NCBI RefSeq assembly: GCF_001705515.1
Contig: NZ_MDJS01000002.1
Location: 124,001 to 188,000, forward strand
Direction: 5' to 3'
From: Mucilaginibacter sp. PPCGB 2223
GTDB lineage: Bacteria; Bacteroidota; Bacteroidia; Sphingobacteriales; Sphingobacteriaceae
DNA length: 64,000 nucleotides
Shown here one piece after another: positions 25,582-33,532 of this stretch. The notes beneath the pieces were generated by a model. That model saw nothing but the letters and a program-made list of their open reading frames with translations. It was not told where the DNA came from and did no database searches. Numbering within the stretch: position 1 is the stretch's first letter; every line of letters begins with the position of its first letter. Both the position numbers and the translations under genes were made by a program.

Positions 25582-27676
25582 AAGGCAGGGAATAGAGCAG
25601 CTTGATACATTACGCAGCCGTTGGGTAGCTTATGAAGTCGTGGCCAATGTTTTGATTGCGTTAGCGATTGGGGCTTTAGGTTTTGCTGTTTTAGGATTGG
25701 GATGGGCTGTGGCGCTTTTCGCGATGAGCTTACTGGTGCTGCTCTCCTTTACAAGGCCATGGAAAATTACCCGGGCCAAAGTTGCTGCTTTGCTCAACCT
25801 GTATCACCCTCAACTGGAAGAAAGCTGCGGACTGGTGCTCAAACCTTCCGGTGAATTAAACCTGCTCGAAAAACTACAGCTTGCCAAAGTAGAAACTGCT
25901 TTACAACAATTAAACGATACACCCAAACAATTTACTAAACATCTGCGCCGAGCTGCTTTATTTTTGGTGTTGATGCTGGCAGTAAGCTTCGCCATCGCTA
26001 AAAGCGGAATACTGCATTCAGGGTCATCTGCTTTATCAAATCATTCGGCTGCAGATACTGCAAAGCAGATTCCCGAAAAGGTATTGCCGCAAATAGCCTC
26101 ACAAAAACTGGAAATTATCCCGCCGGCATATACCAATCGCGCTAAGCGCGAACAAAACCGCTTTACATTAAACGTGGAAGAAGGCAGTACGGTTAAATGG
26201 AACATCGAAACCAATATCGCTGTAAAGCAATTGAGTTTAATTTTTAATGAGACTGATCAGATCCGCTTAGTACCCGATAAGGATCACACCAATTTTACTG
26301 CTGAAAAAAGCATTAACAAGCCGGGTTTTTACCAGGTGAGCATCGATGGCAAATTATCTGATCTGTACCAGGTCGAAGTGATCAAAGATAACCCGCCCGT
26401 TATCCGCATCCTCACACCCAAGCCTTATACTTTTATTGATGGGGGCGAAAAGCCACAGGTGAATATCAGCACACAGCTGACGGATGATTACGGCATCAGC
26501 AATGGCCTTATAATGGCTACCGTAGCGAAAGGCACCGGCGAAGCGGTTAAATTTAAAGAGTATAAAATTCCGTTCGACCAATCGTTTGCCGGGCGCAATG
26601 CAAAATATGACCTTAAAAAATTCATAGACCTAAAAAAGCTGGGCATGGAGCCCGGCGATGAGCTCTACTTTTTTATCCAGGCTACCGATAACCACAACCA
26701 GCAAAGCCGTACTGATGCTTACACGGTTTCGATACAGGATACAGCCGCGTTATTCAGCATGAACGGTATGGTTAACGGAGTTGATTTTAAGCCTGAGTTT
26801 TTTAGAAGCGAACGGCAGATCATTCTTGATGCTGAACGTTTGCTGAAAGAGAAAGATACCATCAGCACTGAGGTCTTTAAAAACCGCAGTAACGATCTGG
26901 GTACCGATCAGAAACTATTGCGCTTACGCTACGGCAAGTTTTTGGGTGAAGAATCGGAATCGGATATTGGGGCCGCAGGCGGCAACGACCAGCTGAGCAA
27001 CCCTGCCGACTTCAGCAATATCAACAAGATCATGGATGCGTATACCGATAAGCACGACAATGCCGAAGATGCCGGATTTTTTGAGCCCAATCAAAAAGAG
27101 CAACTTAAGGCTACCTTGACCGAAATGTGGAATGCCGAACTGCGCCTGCGCCTGTATAAACCACAGGATGCTTTGCCGTTTGCATACAAGGCATTACGAT
27201 TACTGAAAGATCTGCAGCAAAAATCACGGGCTTATGTGGCTAAGTCGGCGTTTAAACCACCGCCATTAAAAATGGAAAAACGGTTGAGCGGCGAGTTGAA
27301 AAAGATCATCGAGCCCGATGTGCATTATACTATCAAGCCTGCCGAAAGCCAGCTTATTACCCTGAAAAATTCGGTAGCGGTATTGGAACTGTTAAAAACA
27401 GGTACTGAAATTAATTCCACCTCGTTTCATACCCTGCAATTGGCCGCGCAGGAGTTAAGTACTAAAGCAGCAGCCCAGCCGGGGATATACCTGGCTTCGG
27501 TTAGTGCGATGCACCGTATTTTGGCGGTGCCAAAGCAGGCACAACTGCCCGATATCGGCTTAGTGGAGAAAGTCATTCAGCAAACATTACAATCCGCTAA
27601 ACAATTGCCAGGCACTGCATCAACACAACCGGATATGGGCCTGTCGCAGCAGTACTATAAAAACCTGAACAAATGA
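25574..27676 (+). CDS. Large membrane-anchored envelope protein of the Bat operon
   Basis: This 700-residue protein has two N-terminal membrane helices (about 20-62) and a third near 128-147 ('RAALFLVLMLAVSFAIAKSG'). A long extracytoplasmic region follows, with beta-rich segments ('LEIIPPAYTNRAKREQNRFTLNVEEGSTVKWNI', 'DLYQVEVIKDNPPVIRILTPKPYTF') that look like Ig-like or DUF4175-type domains. A helical C-terminal part contains 'LTEMWNAELRLRLYKPQDALPFAYKALRLLKDLQQ'. It overlaps both neighbours (8 bp upstream, 4 bp downstream), so it is a fixed part of the operon. I recognise the arrangement from Bacteroidota Bat operons, but not a specific function. Confidence 0.75.
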   Translation: MDKRQGIEQLDTLRSRWVAYEVVANVLIALAIGALGFAVLGLGWAVALFAMSLLVLLSFTRPWKITRAKVAALLNLYHPQLEESCGLVLKPSGELNLLEKLQLAKVETALQQLNDTPKQFTKHLRRAALFLVLMLAVSFAIAKSGILHSGSSALSNHSAADTAKQIPEKVLPQIASQKLEIIPPAYTNRAKREQNRFTLNVEEGSTVKWNIETNIAVKQLSLIFNETDQIRLVPDKDHTNFTAEKSINKPGFYQVSIDGKLSDLYQVEVIKDNPPVIRILTPKPYTFIDGGEKPQVNISTQLTDDYGISNGLIMATVAKGTGEAVKFKEYKIPFDQSFAGRNAKYDLKKFIDLKKLGMEPGDELYFFIQATDNHNQQSRTDAYTVSIQDTAALFSMNGMVNGVDFKPEFFRSERQIILDAERLLKEKDTISTEVFKNRSNDLGTDQKLLRLRYGKFLGEESESDIGAAGGNDQLSNPADFSNINKIMDAYTDKHDNAEDAGFFEPNQKEQLKATLTEMWNAELRLRLYKPQDALPFAYKALRLLKDLQQKSRAYVAKSAFKPPPLKMEKRLSGELKKIIEPDVHYTIKPAESQLITLKNSVAVLELLKTGTEINSTSFHTLQLAAQELSTKAAAQPGIYLASVSAMHRILAVPKQAQLPDIGLVEKVIQQTLQSAKQLPGTASTQPDMGLSQQYYKNLNK

Positions 27677-29460
27677 CCTGGAATAGCATAGTAACGATAG
27701 TTTGCTTGGTGTTGCTTTCCATTTCGGTTTGGAAGGAGGTGCGAAGGGTTAGTAAGGCCAACCTGGTTTTACGCATTATCGCAGTAGCTATTGCTGTTGC
27801 GGCGTTGGCCTGTATCGCTATACCTCTTACTTGTCAAACCGGGCAAACGGTTTCGGACAAGCATGAAGCTGTGTTGTTAACCGATGGTTTTAATGCCGAT
27901 AGTTTAAAAAAATACCTTTACGTGCCTGTTTTTACCACGTCATCGCCAATAAAAAAGGAATATCCTACCGCTGTTTTATTAAATAACCTGGCCGAAGTCA
28001 GGGCAGATCATCCTGGCATAACCGGGCTACACATATTAGGTTATGGTTTGGATGAAGAAGAAATGAAAGTTTTGAGTGGGATGCCGGTTGCTTTTCATCC
28101 TGCGCCACAGCCAACAGGCATCAGTTCTATCGGCTGGAACCACAATTTAAAAGCTGGCGAAGTTTTAAAAGTTCAGGGCAGATTTAATGATCCGGAAAAC
28201 AAGAACTACCTGGTGATCTTAAAAGGACTGAATGTGACTTTGGATTCCGTCGCTGTAAAAACAAGCGGCGATTTTGAATTGCACACTACGCCCAAAACTG
28301 CCGGCAATATAGTTTATCGCCTGATCGTGAAAAGCGGACAGGATACTTTGGAGAACGAAAGCTTGCCTTTGCATATCGGCCCGGTTAAGCCGCTAAAGGT
28401 TTTGATATTAGCCTCATCACCTGATTTTGAAAACCGCTTTTTAAAGAACTGGCTTAGCGCGAACGGTTATGCCGTGCACGTGCGTACCACTATCAGTAAA
28501 GATAAATACAGCACCGAGGCTATTAACGCGCCACAAATTGCCTTAACGGGATTATCGGCAACTACGCTGCAAAACTTTGATGTAGTAGTGGGCGATCAGC
28601 TGGCCTTACAGAATCTAAACTCGGGCGAGTCGGCAGCGTTAAAGCAGCAGGTAACCCAAAAAGGTTTGGGATTGATCGTCAGAGCAGATAGCACCGGCAA
28701 AAACGATTCGTGGTTTCAAAGCAGTTTCCCGGTATATCGCACATCGGGGCAAACCCAAAATTCATCAACCTTGGTTTTATCGGGGCAAACCCAGCCAACA
28801 CAAGCGCTCAGGCTCGATCCGGTGAACATCGTATACAAACAAGGTACGCAGGTTTTGGCAAGTGATATTAAAAACAGGTCGCTGATAAGCGCGGGGATGG
28901 CTGGTGCTGGGAAGGTAATCTTTAGTACTTTAAATAATACCTACAATTGGATGCTCGCCGGTGATGAGCAGGATTATACGGCTTACTGGTCGCTATTGAT
29001 CGGTAAGGTGGCCCGGCAGGTTTCGGTTTCAAGGTCGCTAATTGTTTTAAATGAACTGGCCGGTTTTAACCAACAAATTAATGTTGAAGTTTTAAGCGCA
29101 TCGCAGCCCGATTCTGTAACTATTGCGGGAGTAAAGCCAGCATTCGCGCAAAGCGACGCGGTACCTTTTTTATGGTCGGGGGGTGTTTGGAGCAGCAAAA
29201 CAGGTTGGCAAAATGTGGGCAATACTACCGGCAGTGCAGGCGATATTTATGTTTTTGGCGACAATGATTGGCAAACGGTGAAAAACTGCCGCAAGATTTT
29301 TGTTACAAATCGGTACGCGAAAGAAAATTTGTTAAATTACACCAACGCAGGACAAAAAGTACATCAAATTAGTAGACAAATACCCAAAATTTGGTTTTAC
29401 CTGCTTTTGCTCGCCGCGTGTACGTACTTATGGGCCGAGGCAAAGTTTTCGGTAAGATAA
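27673..29460 (+). CDS. Membrane protein of the Bat operon, unknown function
   Basis: This 595-residue protein has two N-terminal helices ('SIVTIVCLVLLSISVWKEV' and 'LRIIAVAIAVAALACIAIPLTC') and a C-terminal helix ('IWFYLLLLAACTYLWAEAKF'). The interior is large and periplasmic. The segment 'LKVLILASSPDFENRFLKNWLSANGYAVHVRTTISKD' resembles the glutamine-amidotransferase-like region of BatA-type partners. The start ATG overlaps the preceding stop (ATGA). It is the last gene of the MoxR operon before the protease genes. No catalytic motif can be named. Confidence 0.75.
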   Translation: MTWNSIVTIVCLVLLSISVWKEVRRVSKANLVLRIIAVAIAVAALACIAIPLTCQTGQTVSDKHEAVLLTDGFNADSLKKYLYVPVFTTSSPIKKEYPTAVLLNNLAEVRADHPGITGLHILGYGLDEEEMKVLSGMPVAFHPAPQPTGISSIGWNHNLKAGEVLKVQGRFNDPENKNYLVILKGLNVTLDSVAVKTSGDFELHTTPKTAGNIVYRLIVKSGQDTLENESLPLHIGPVKPLKVLILASSPDFENRFLKNWLSANGYAVHVRTTISKDKYSTEAINAPQIALTGLSATTLQNFDVVVGDQLALQNLNSGESAALKQQVTQKGLGLIVRADSTGKNDSWFQSSFPVYRTSGQTQNSSTLVLSGQTQPTQALRLDPVNIVYKQGTQVLASDIKNRSLISAGMAGAGKVIFSTLNNTYNWMLAGDEQDYTAYWSLLIGKVARQVSVSRSLIVLNELAGFNQQINVEVLSASQPDSVTIAGVKPAFAQSDAVPFLWSGGVWSSKTGWQNVGNTTGSAGDIYVFGDNDWQTVKNCRKIFVTNRYAKENLLNYTNAGQKVHQISRQIPKIWFYLLLLAACTYLWAEAKFSVR

Positions 29461-29495
29461 TCGTCAAAAACGCTAAAAACTAACATAAAAAAAAC

Positions 29496-29503
29496 AAAGG
29501 AGG
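29496..29503 (+). promoter_or_regulatory. Strong Shine-Dalgarno site that fixes the TTG start of tldD copy 1
   Basis: AAAGGAGG is unusually strong for this genome. It abuts an ATG (29504) that opens only ATG-AAA-CTT-TGA, and it is 8 nt from the TTG at 29512. The spacing therefore selects TTG. The TGA of the three-codon frame overlaps that TTG. Confidence 0.7.
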
Positions 29504-29511
29504 ATGAAACT

Positions 29512-31149
29512 TTGAAAAGAAGAGATTTTCTTTATTTATCGGGCATTGGTGCAACAGCTTTAATGCTGCCCGGTTTGCCATCGCTTGGTAACCCGGTCGA
29601 CCAGGCCGCCGCGTTAGAGTACGTGGACGTAAAAATTAAAAAAGAGCTGGCCGATGCCGCCCTAAACACCGCTAAAGCCAAAGGTGCAAGCTATGCCGAT
29701 GTGCGCATAGGCCGCTACTTTAACCAGGCCATCATCACCCGCGAAAACCGTGTGCAGAATATTGGTAGCGGCGAATCGTATGGCGTGGGTATCCGCGTGA
29801 TAGCCAATGGCTGCTGGGGTTTTGCCGCCACCAACCTGATGACCAAGGAAGGCATGGCCGCTACTGCCGCCAAAGCGGTAGCCGTGGCTAAAGCCAATGC
29901 CAAAATAGGTGGCAAACCCGTTGAGCTTGCACCGCAAAAAGGCTATGGCGAAGTAAGCTGGAAAACGCCTATCGAAAAGAACGCCTTCGAGGTGCCAATT
30001 AAAGAAAAAGTGGACCTGTTGCTGAATGCCAATGGCATTGCTACTGCAGCAGGCGCAAGCTTTGTTAACTCATCCATATTCGCGATTAACGAGCAAAAAT
30101 ATTTTGCCTCGACCGATGGTTCGTACATCGACCAGGATATCCACCGCATCTATCCAAACTTTACCATCAGTAAGGTCGACCGTGAACTGGGTGTTTTTGA
30201 AACCATCCGTGGTTCAAGCTCGCCAAAAGGTTTGGGGTATGAGTATTTAACACCCTCTGATGCTGAAAAGGTGACCGGTGTGGTTACGCGTTATAAAAAC
30301 CGTTACGACCTGCTCGAAGACATTAAACAAATGTCGCGGGTAGCGAGCGAAAAGGTGATGGCTAAATCGGTAGAGCCGGGTAAGTACGACCTGGTTCTCG
30401 ATCCATCGCACCTGTGGTTAACTATCCACGAAAGTGTTGGCCACCCTACCGAGCTCGACCGGGTGTTGGGCTATGAAGCCAATTTTGCAGGTACCAGCTT
30501 TTTAACTTTAGACAAATGGAAATCGAAAAACTTCCATTTCGGCAGCGAGCATGTCAATATTGTTGGCGATAAGCTGCAATATGGCTCATTGGGCGCTGTT
30601 GGTTATGATGACGAAGGCGTGAAATGCGGTAAGTGGGATATTATTAAAGATGGCGTTTTGGTAAACTACCAGGCCATCCGCGATCAGGCGCACATCATTG
30701 GCTTAAATGCTTCGCAGGGCTGCTGCTACGCGCAAAGCTGGAGCGATGTACAATTCCAGCGCATGCCTAACGTATCGCTGCAGCCGGGTAAAACCCCGTT
30801 GAGTGTCGACGAGATGATCAAAAACGTTAAGAAAGGTATCTATATCATTGGCGATGGTTCGTTCTCTATCGATCAGCAGCGCTATAACTTCCAGTTCGGC
30901 GGGCAAATGTTCTACGAAATTAAGGATGGTAAAATTGTTGGGATGTTAAACGATGTAGCTTACCAGGCCAATACCCAGGAGTTCTGGAACTCGTGCGTGG
31001 CGGTTTGCGACGAGAAGGATTATCGCCTTGGCGGATCGTTCAACGATGGCAAGGGCCAGCCCAGTCAATCGAGCGCGGTATCGCATGGTTCGTCGACCGC
31101 GCGTTTTAACGGAGTTAATGTTATTAATACTAAACGAAAGATCGGATAA
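29512..31149 (+). CDS. TldD-like metalloprotease subunit with Tat signal, copy 1
   Basis: This 545-residue TldD/PmbA-family protein carries the metal site HESVGH (H306, E307, H311; 'LTIHESVGHPTELDRVLGYEANFAGTSF'). It starts with a twin-arginine signal, 'KRRDFLYLSGIGATALMLPG', which would export it folded across the inner membrane; classical TldD is cytoplasmic. TldD and its PmbA/TldE partner form a heterodimeric protease that processes modified peptides in other bacteria. The partner gene follows 4 bp downstream. Initiation at TTG is supported by a strong ribosome site and by the same start in the second copy. It lies 51 bp after the Bat operon. Confidence 0.92.
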   Translation: MKRRDFLYLSGIGATALMLPGLPSLGNPVDQAAALEYVDVKIKKELADAALNTAKAKGASYADVRIGRYFNQAIITRENRVQNIGSGESYGVGIRVIANGCWGFAATNLMTKEGMAATAAKAVAVAKANAKIGGKPVELAPQKGYGEVSWKTPIEKNAFEVPIKEKVDLLLNANGIATAAGASFVNSSIFAINEQKYFASTDGSYIDQDIHRIYPNFTISKVDRELGVFETIRGSSSPKGLGYEYLTPSDAEKVTGVVTRYKNRYDLLEDIKQMSRVASEKVMAKSVEPGKYDLVLDPSHLWLTIHESVGHPTELDRVLGYEANFAGTSFLTLDKWKSKNFHFGSEHVNIVGDKLQYGSLGAVGYDDEGVKCGKWDIIKDGVLVNYQAIRDQAHIIGLNASQGCCYAQSWSDVQFQRMPNVSLQPGKTPLSVDEMIKNVKKGIYIIGDGSFSIDQQRYNFQFGGQMFYEIKDGKIVGMLNDVAYQANTQEFWNSCVAVCDEKDYRLGGSFNDGKGQPSQSSAVSHGSSTARFNGVNVINTKRKIG

Positions 31150-31153
31150 TTGT

Positions 31154-32485
31154 ATGCCTATATTAAGTAAAGAAGAAGCACAGGCTTTATTAAAGAAAGT
31201 GCTTAGTTATTCAAAAGCCGACGAGTGCGAAGCAAGTTTATTTGGCAGCGAGGGCGGCAATATACGCTATGCTTTAAACGCCGTTTCGACAGCCGGCGAT
31301 ATCAGTACAACAGGTTTATCGGTTACATCGGCCTACGGCAAAAAAAGCGCCAGCGCCAATATCGATGAGTTTGATGACGCGGCTTTAGAGCGCGTTGTAC
31401 GCCGCTCGGAAGAACTGGCACAGCTCGCACCCGAAAACCCGGAGCGCGAAGAAATGCCCGGCCCTGCAACTTTTAAGGAAGCCATAACCTATAACCCAAA
31501 AACAGCCGCCATGACGCCGGATACCCGGGCCGACCTGGTAGCCAAAAGTTTGGATGTGACCAAAAAGGCAGGTTTAAGCGCCGCAGGCTTTTTAGAGAAC
31601 AGCACCACCTTTAGCGCGGTAATGAACTCGAAAGGTTTTTTTGCCTATAACAAGGGTACCAATGTGATCTTCTCGGTAACCACCCGTAACGATGCCGGTA
31701 CAGCTTCGGGCTACGCGGCCCGCGGTTTTACCGATGTGAGCAAACTGGATACCGAATCGGCGACACGCATAGCCACCATGAAAGCCAATGCATCAATTGG
31801 TGCACGCGCCCTTGAGCCCGGAAAATATACCGTGATACTGGAGCCGGTTGCTGCAACTTATCTGTTGGAAAACATGTTCCGCTTCGATGCCCGCAGCGCC
31901 GATGAAGGCCGTAGCTTTTTAAGTAAAAAAGGCGGCGGCACCCGTTTAGGCGAGCAACTGATGGATGAGAAGGTAACCATCTACTCCGATCCGTTCGATC
32001 CCGATCTGCCGGCCTCAACCTGGGGCCGCGACGGCCTCCCGCGCGAAAAAACCGTGTGGATTGATAAAGGTGTTGTAAAAACCCTGAGCTATAACCGCTA
32101 CTATGCCAAAAAGAAAGGCGTTGCACCGCAAGCCGGACCTGAAAATATTATTATGATGGGCGGTAACACTTCGCTGGAAGAAATGATCAAAAGTACCGAA
32201 AAAGGCATCCTGGTATCGCGCCTGTGGTACATCCGCATGGTCGATCCGCAGGTGTTGCTGTTAACCGGGCTTACCCGCGACGGGACTTTTTATATTGAGA
32301 ACGGCGAGATCAAGTTCCCGGTAAAAAACTTCCGCTTTAACGAGAGCCCGGTAATTATGCTCAACAACCTAGAGGCTTTGGGCAAACCTGAGCGCAGCAT
32401 CAGCGTAGAATCATACCGGAGCTATATGATACCGCCGATGAAGGTGCGGGACTTTACGTTCTCGTCGTTATCCGACGCGGTGTAG
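31154..32485 (+). CDS. PmbA/TldE-like partner subunit, copy 1
   Basis: This 443-residue TldD/PmbA-family protein lacks the HExxxH metal site, as expected of the TldE/PmbA half. Signatures are 'YSKADECEASLFGSEGGNIRYALN', 'LEPGKYTVILEPVAATYLLENM', 'RSADEGRSFLSKKGGGTRLGEQLMDEKV' and 'GILVSRLWYIRMVDPQVLLLTGLTRDGTFYIENGEI'. The frame is open 42 codons further into the upstream gene, but ATG 31154 is chosen. It follows the TldD stop by 4 bp and matches the start of the second copy (M-x-I-L-S-x-x-E-A). It has no signal peptide, so if the partner is exported by Tat this subunit may travel with it. Confidence 0.92.
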   Translation: MPILSKEEAQALLKKVLSYSKADECEASLFGSEGGNIRYALNAVSTAGDISTTGLSVTSAYGKKSASANIDEFDDAALERVVRRSEELAQLAPENPEREEMPGPATFKEAITYNPKTAAMTPDTRADLVAKSLDVTKKAGLSAAGFLENSTTFSAVMNSKGFFAYNKGTNVIFSVTTRNDAGTASGYAARGFTDVSKLDTESATRIATMKANASIGARALEPGKYTVILEPVAATYLLENMFRFDARSADEGRSFLSKKGGGTRLGEQLMDEKVTIYSDPFDPDLPASTWGRDGLPREKTVWIDKGVVKTLSYNRYYAKKKGVAPQAGPENIIMMGGNTSLEEMIKSTEKGILVSRLWYIRMVDPQVLLLTGLTRDGTFYIENGEIKFPVKNFRFNESPVIMLNNLEALGKPERSISVESYRSYMIPPMKVRDFTFSSLSDAV

Positions 32486-32541
32486 TTTAATGATTGATTT
32501 TTGAATGATTGAGTGATTGAATGTTGCTTGATCGAATAATT

Positions 32542-32570
32542 AAAGCCATCCGGGAGCGGGTGGCTTTTTT
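32542..32570 (+). terminator. Terminator after TldD/PmbA copy 1
   Basis: AAAGCCATCC / GGGTGGCTTT (one wobble pair) with loop GGGAGC, then TTT. It starts 57 bp after the PmbA stop. Confidence 0.85.
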
Positions 32571-32624
32571 GGGTTTGGATGGGATTTGAGTAACTTAGAT
32601 AATGGACACTGATAAAGACAGGAA

Positions 32625-33002
32625 ATGAATGAGATTTTAGATCTTTACAAAGTTAATTTTAGCTCTTCGGTAGATTTTCCAAAGCTTAATCGAATTTCCT
32701 CAATTAATACTACAATGTCACAATTGATCGGAGATCACTACAGGCTAAGTGAAGTTAACAGATTGCTATTTGGTATTAATGCTGTGCTGAACAATGATAT
32801 ACCAATTTATGATACCTATACCCAAAGTTTGCAAATACTAATTACGGATGTTTCAACCACGAGGATATATATAGACTTAGACGATTATGAAGCTGATAAT
32901 AGTATTCCCCCGGATTTTACATTGCCTACTAAAGATTTCAAAGTTATCGTAGAAGCGTGGCGAGACTATTTAAAAAACTCTCCTTTAAAGGCAGGGGTTT
33001 GA
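32625..33002 (+). CDS. Small acidic cytoplasmic protein, unknown function
   Basis: This 125-residue protein has no signal peptide. It has 'YTQSLQILITDVSTTRIYIDLDDYEAD' and ends in an amphipathic helix 'TKDFKVIVEAWRDYLKNSPLK'. That C-terminal style occurs in small Bacteroidota proteins, some encoded beside toxins, but I cannot assign a family. It is AT-rich compared with the protease genes on both sides and sits exactly between the two TldD/PmbA copies. It could be a passenger of the duplication. No promoter is clear; TAACTTAG at 32590-32597 is a one-mismatch -7 box. Confidence 0.6.
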   Translation: MNEILDLYKVNFSSSVDFPKLNRISSINTTMSQLIGDHYRLSEVNRLLFGINAVLNNDIPIYDTYTQSLQILITDVSTTRIYIDLDDYEADNSIPPDFTLPTKDFKVIVEAWRDYLKNSPLKAGV

Positions 33003-33101
33003 TTTTAAGTGAGAAAAAACATATTGCATTTATGCCCCCAAATGCGTATATTTAAGGTAAATGAAAGCTTGAAGCGCGAAGTGGAAAGCTAAATAGTGGC
33101 G

Positions 33102-33123
33102 AAAATTTCTTACAATTTCCCCC
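33102..33123. repeat. Dispersed repeat A, copy 2
   Basis: Exact 22-bp match to 5279-5300, in the same orientation and in a spacer of the same kind. Confidence 0.7.
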
Positions 33124-33142
33124 CTGCTTTTTATAATATGTA

Positions 33143-33176
33143 ATTGCTTCTCCCGATGCATATCGGGAGAAGCAAT
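33143..33176. repeat. Hairpin of the dispersed GATTGCTTC repeat
   Basis: Perfect 15-bp arms (ATTGCTTCTCCCGAT / ATCGGGAGAAGCAAT) with loop GCAT. It forms the inverted half of the SLRGGTTKQS-type repeat. Confidence 0.8.
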
Positions 33177-33316
33177 CCCTGAGAAAGGTCTGCGCAATAC
33201 GTGTAAAGTTGCTTGTCTTTAGAGATTGCTTCGTTGTTCCCCCACGCAATGACAAGGTGAAGATACATGATGCAAAATCATTGCAAATTTGATAATTGAG
33301 CGCCGATAATTACTAA

Positions 33317-33340
33317 AAAAATACCCATAAATACCCATGT
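33317..33340. repeat. Dispersed repeat B, copy 2
   Basis: Exact 24-bp match to 5465-5488 (core ATACCCATAAATACCCATG). Confidence 0.7.
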
Positions 33341-33532
33341 TTTCGGATTTTTTGTTGAGAAAAAAGCAATGAACACGAATCTGTTAAAAGACCACTGCCA
33401 TCAACAGTGTTTTGTCGTTCAATACCATCCCCCCAAAAGGGGGGAATATTATATTTTCTTTAAATATTTATGTACAATATGTAAGGAGTATTGGTAAATC
33501 GCTATATTTAGGAAACAAAAAATTTTATCACC

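Larger units (their letters stand above)
33003..33532. other. Repeat-rich spacer between the two protease pairs
   Basis: No credible gene is present. The spacer holds repeat A (33102-33123), a 15-bp-stem hairpin (33143-33176) followed by 'GATTGCTTCGTTGTTCCCCCACGCAATGAC' (33228-33251, the dispersed repeat whose minus-strand frame reads '...SLRGGTTKQSL'), repeat B (33317-33340), and GTAAGGAG upstream of the next gene. The minus-strand frame 33052-33255 is the well-known artefactual product of this repeat. Confidence 0.75.

Noticed and set aside
31028..31153. Upstream start at 31028 for PmbA copy 1
   Set aside because: It lies inside the TldD gene, and copy 2 begins at the position equivalent to 31154.
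33052..33255. Minus-strand frame reading '...SLRGGTTKQSLK...'
   Set aside because: It is the known artefact of the dispersed GATTGCTTCGT repeat, not a protein; it also spans repeat A.
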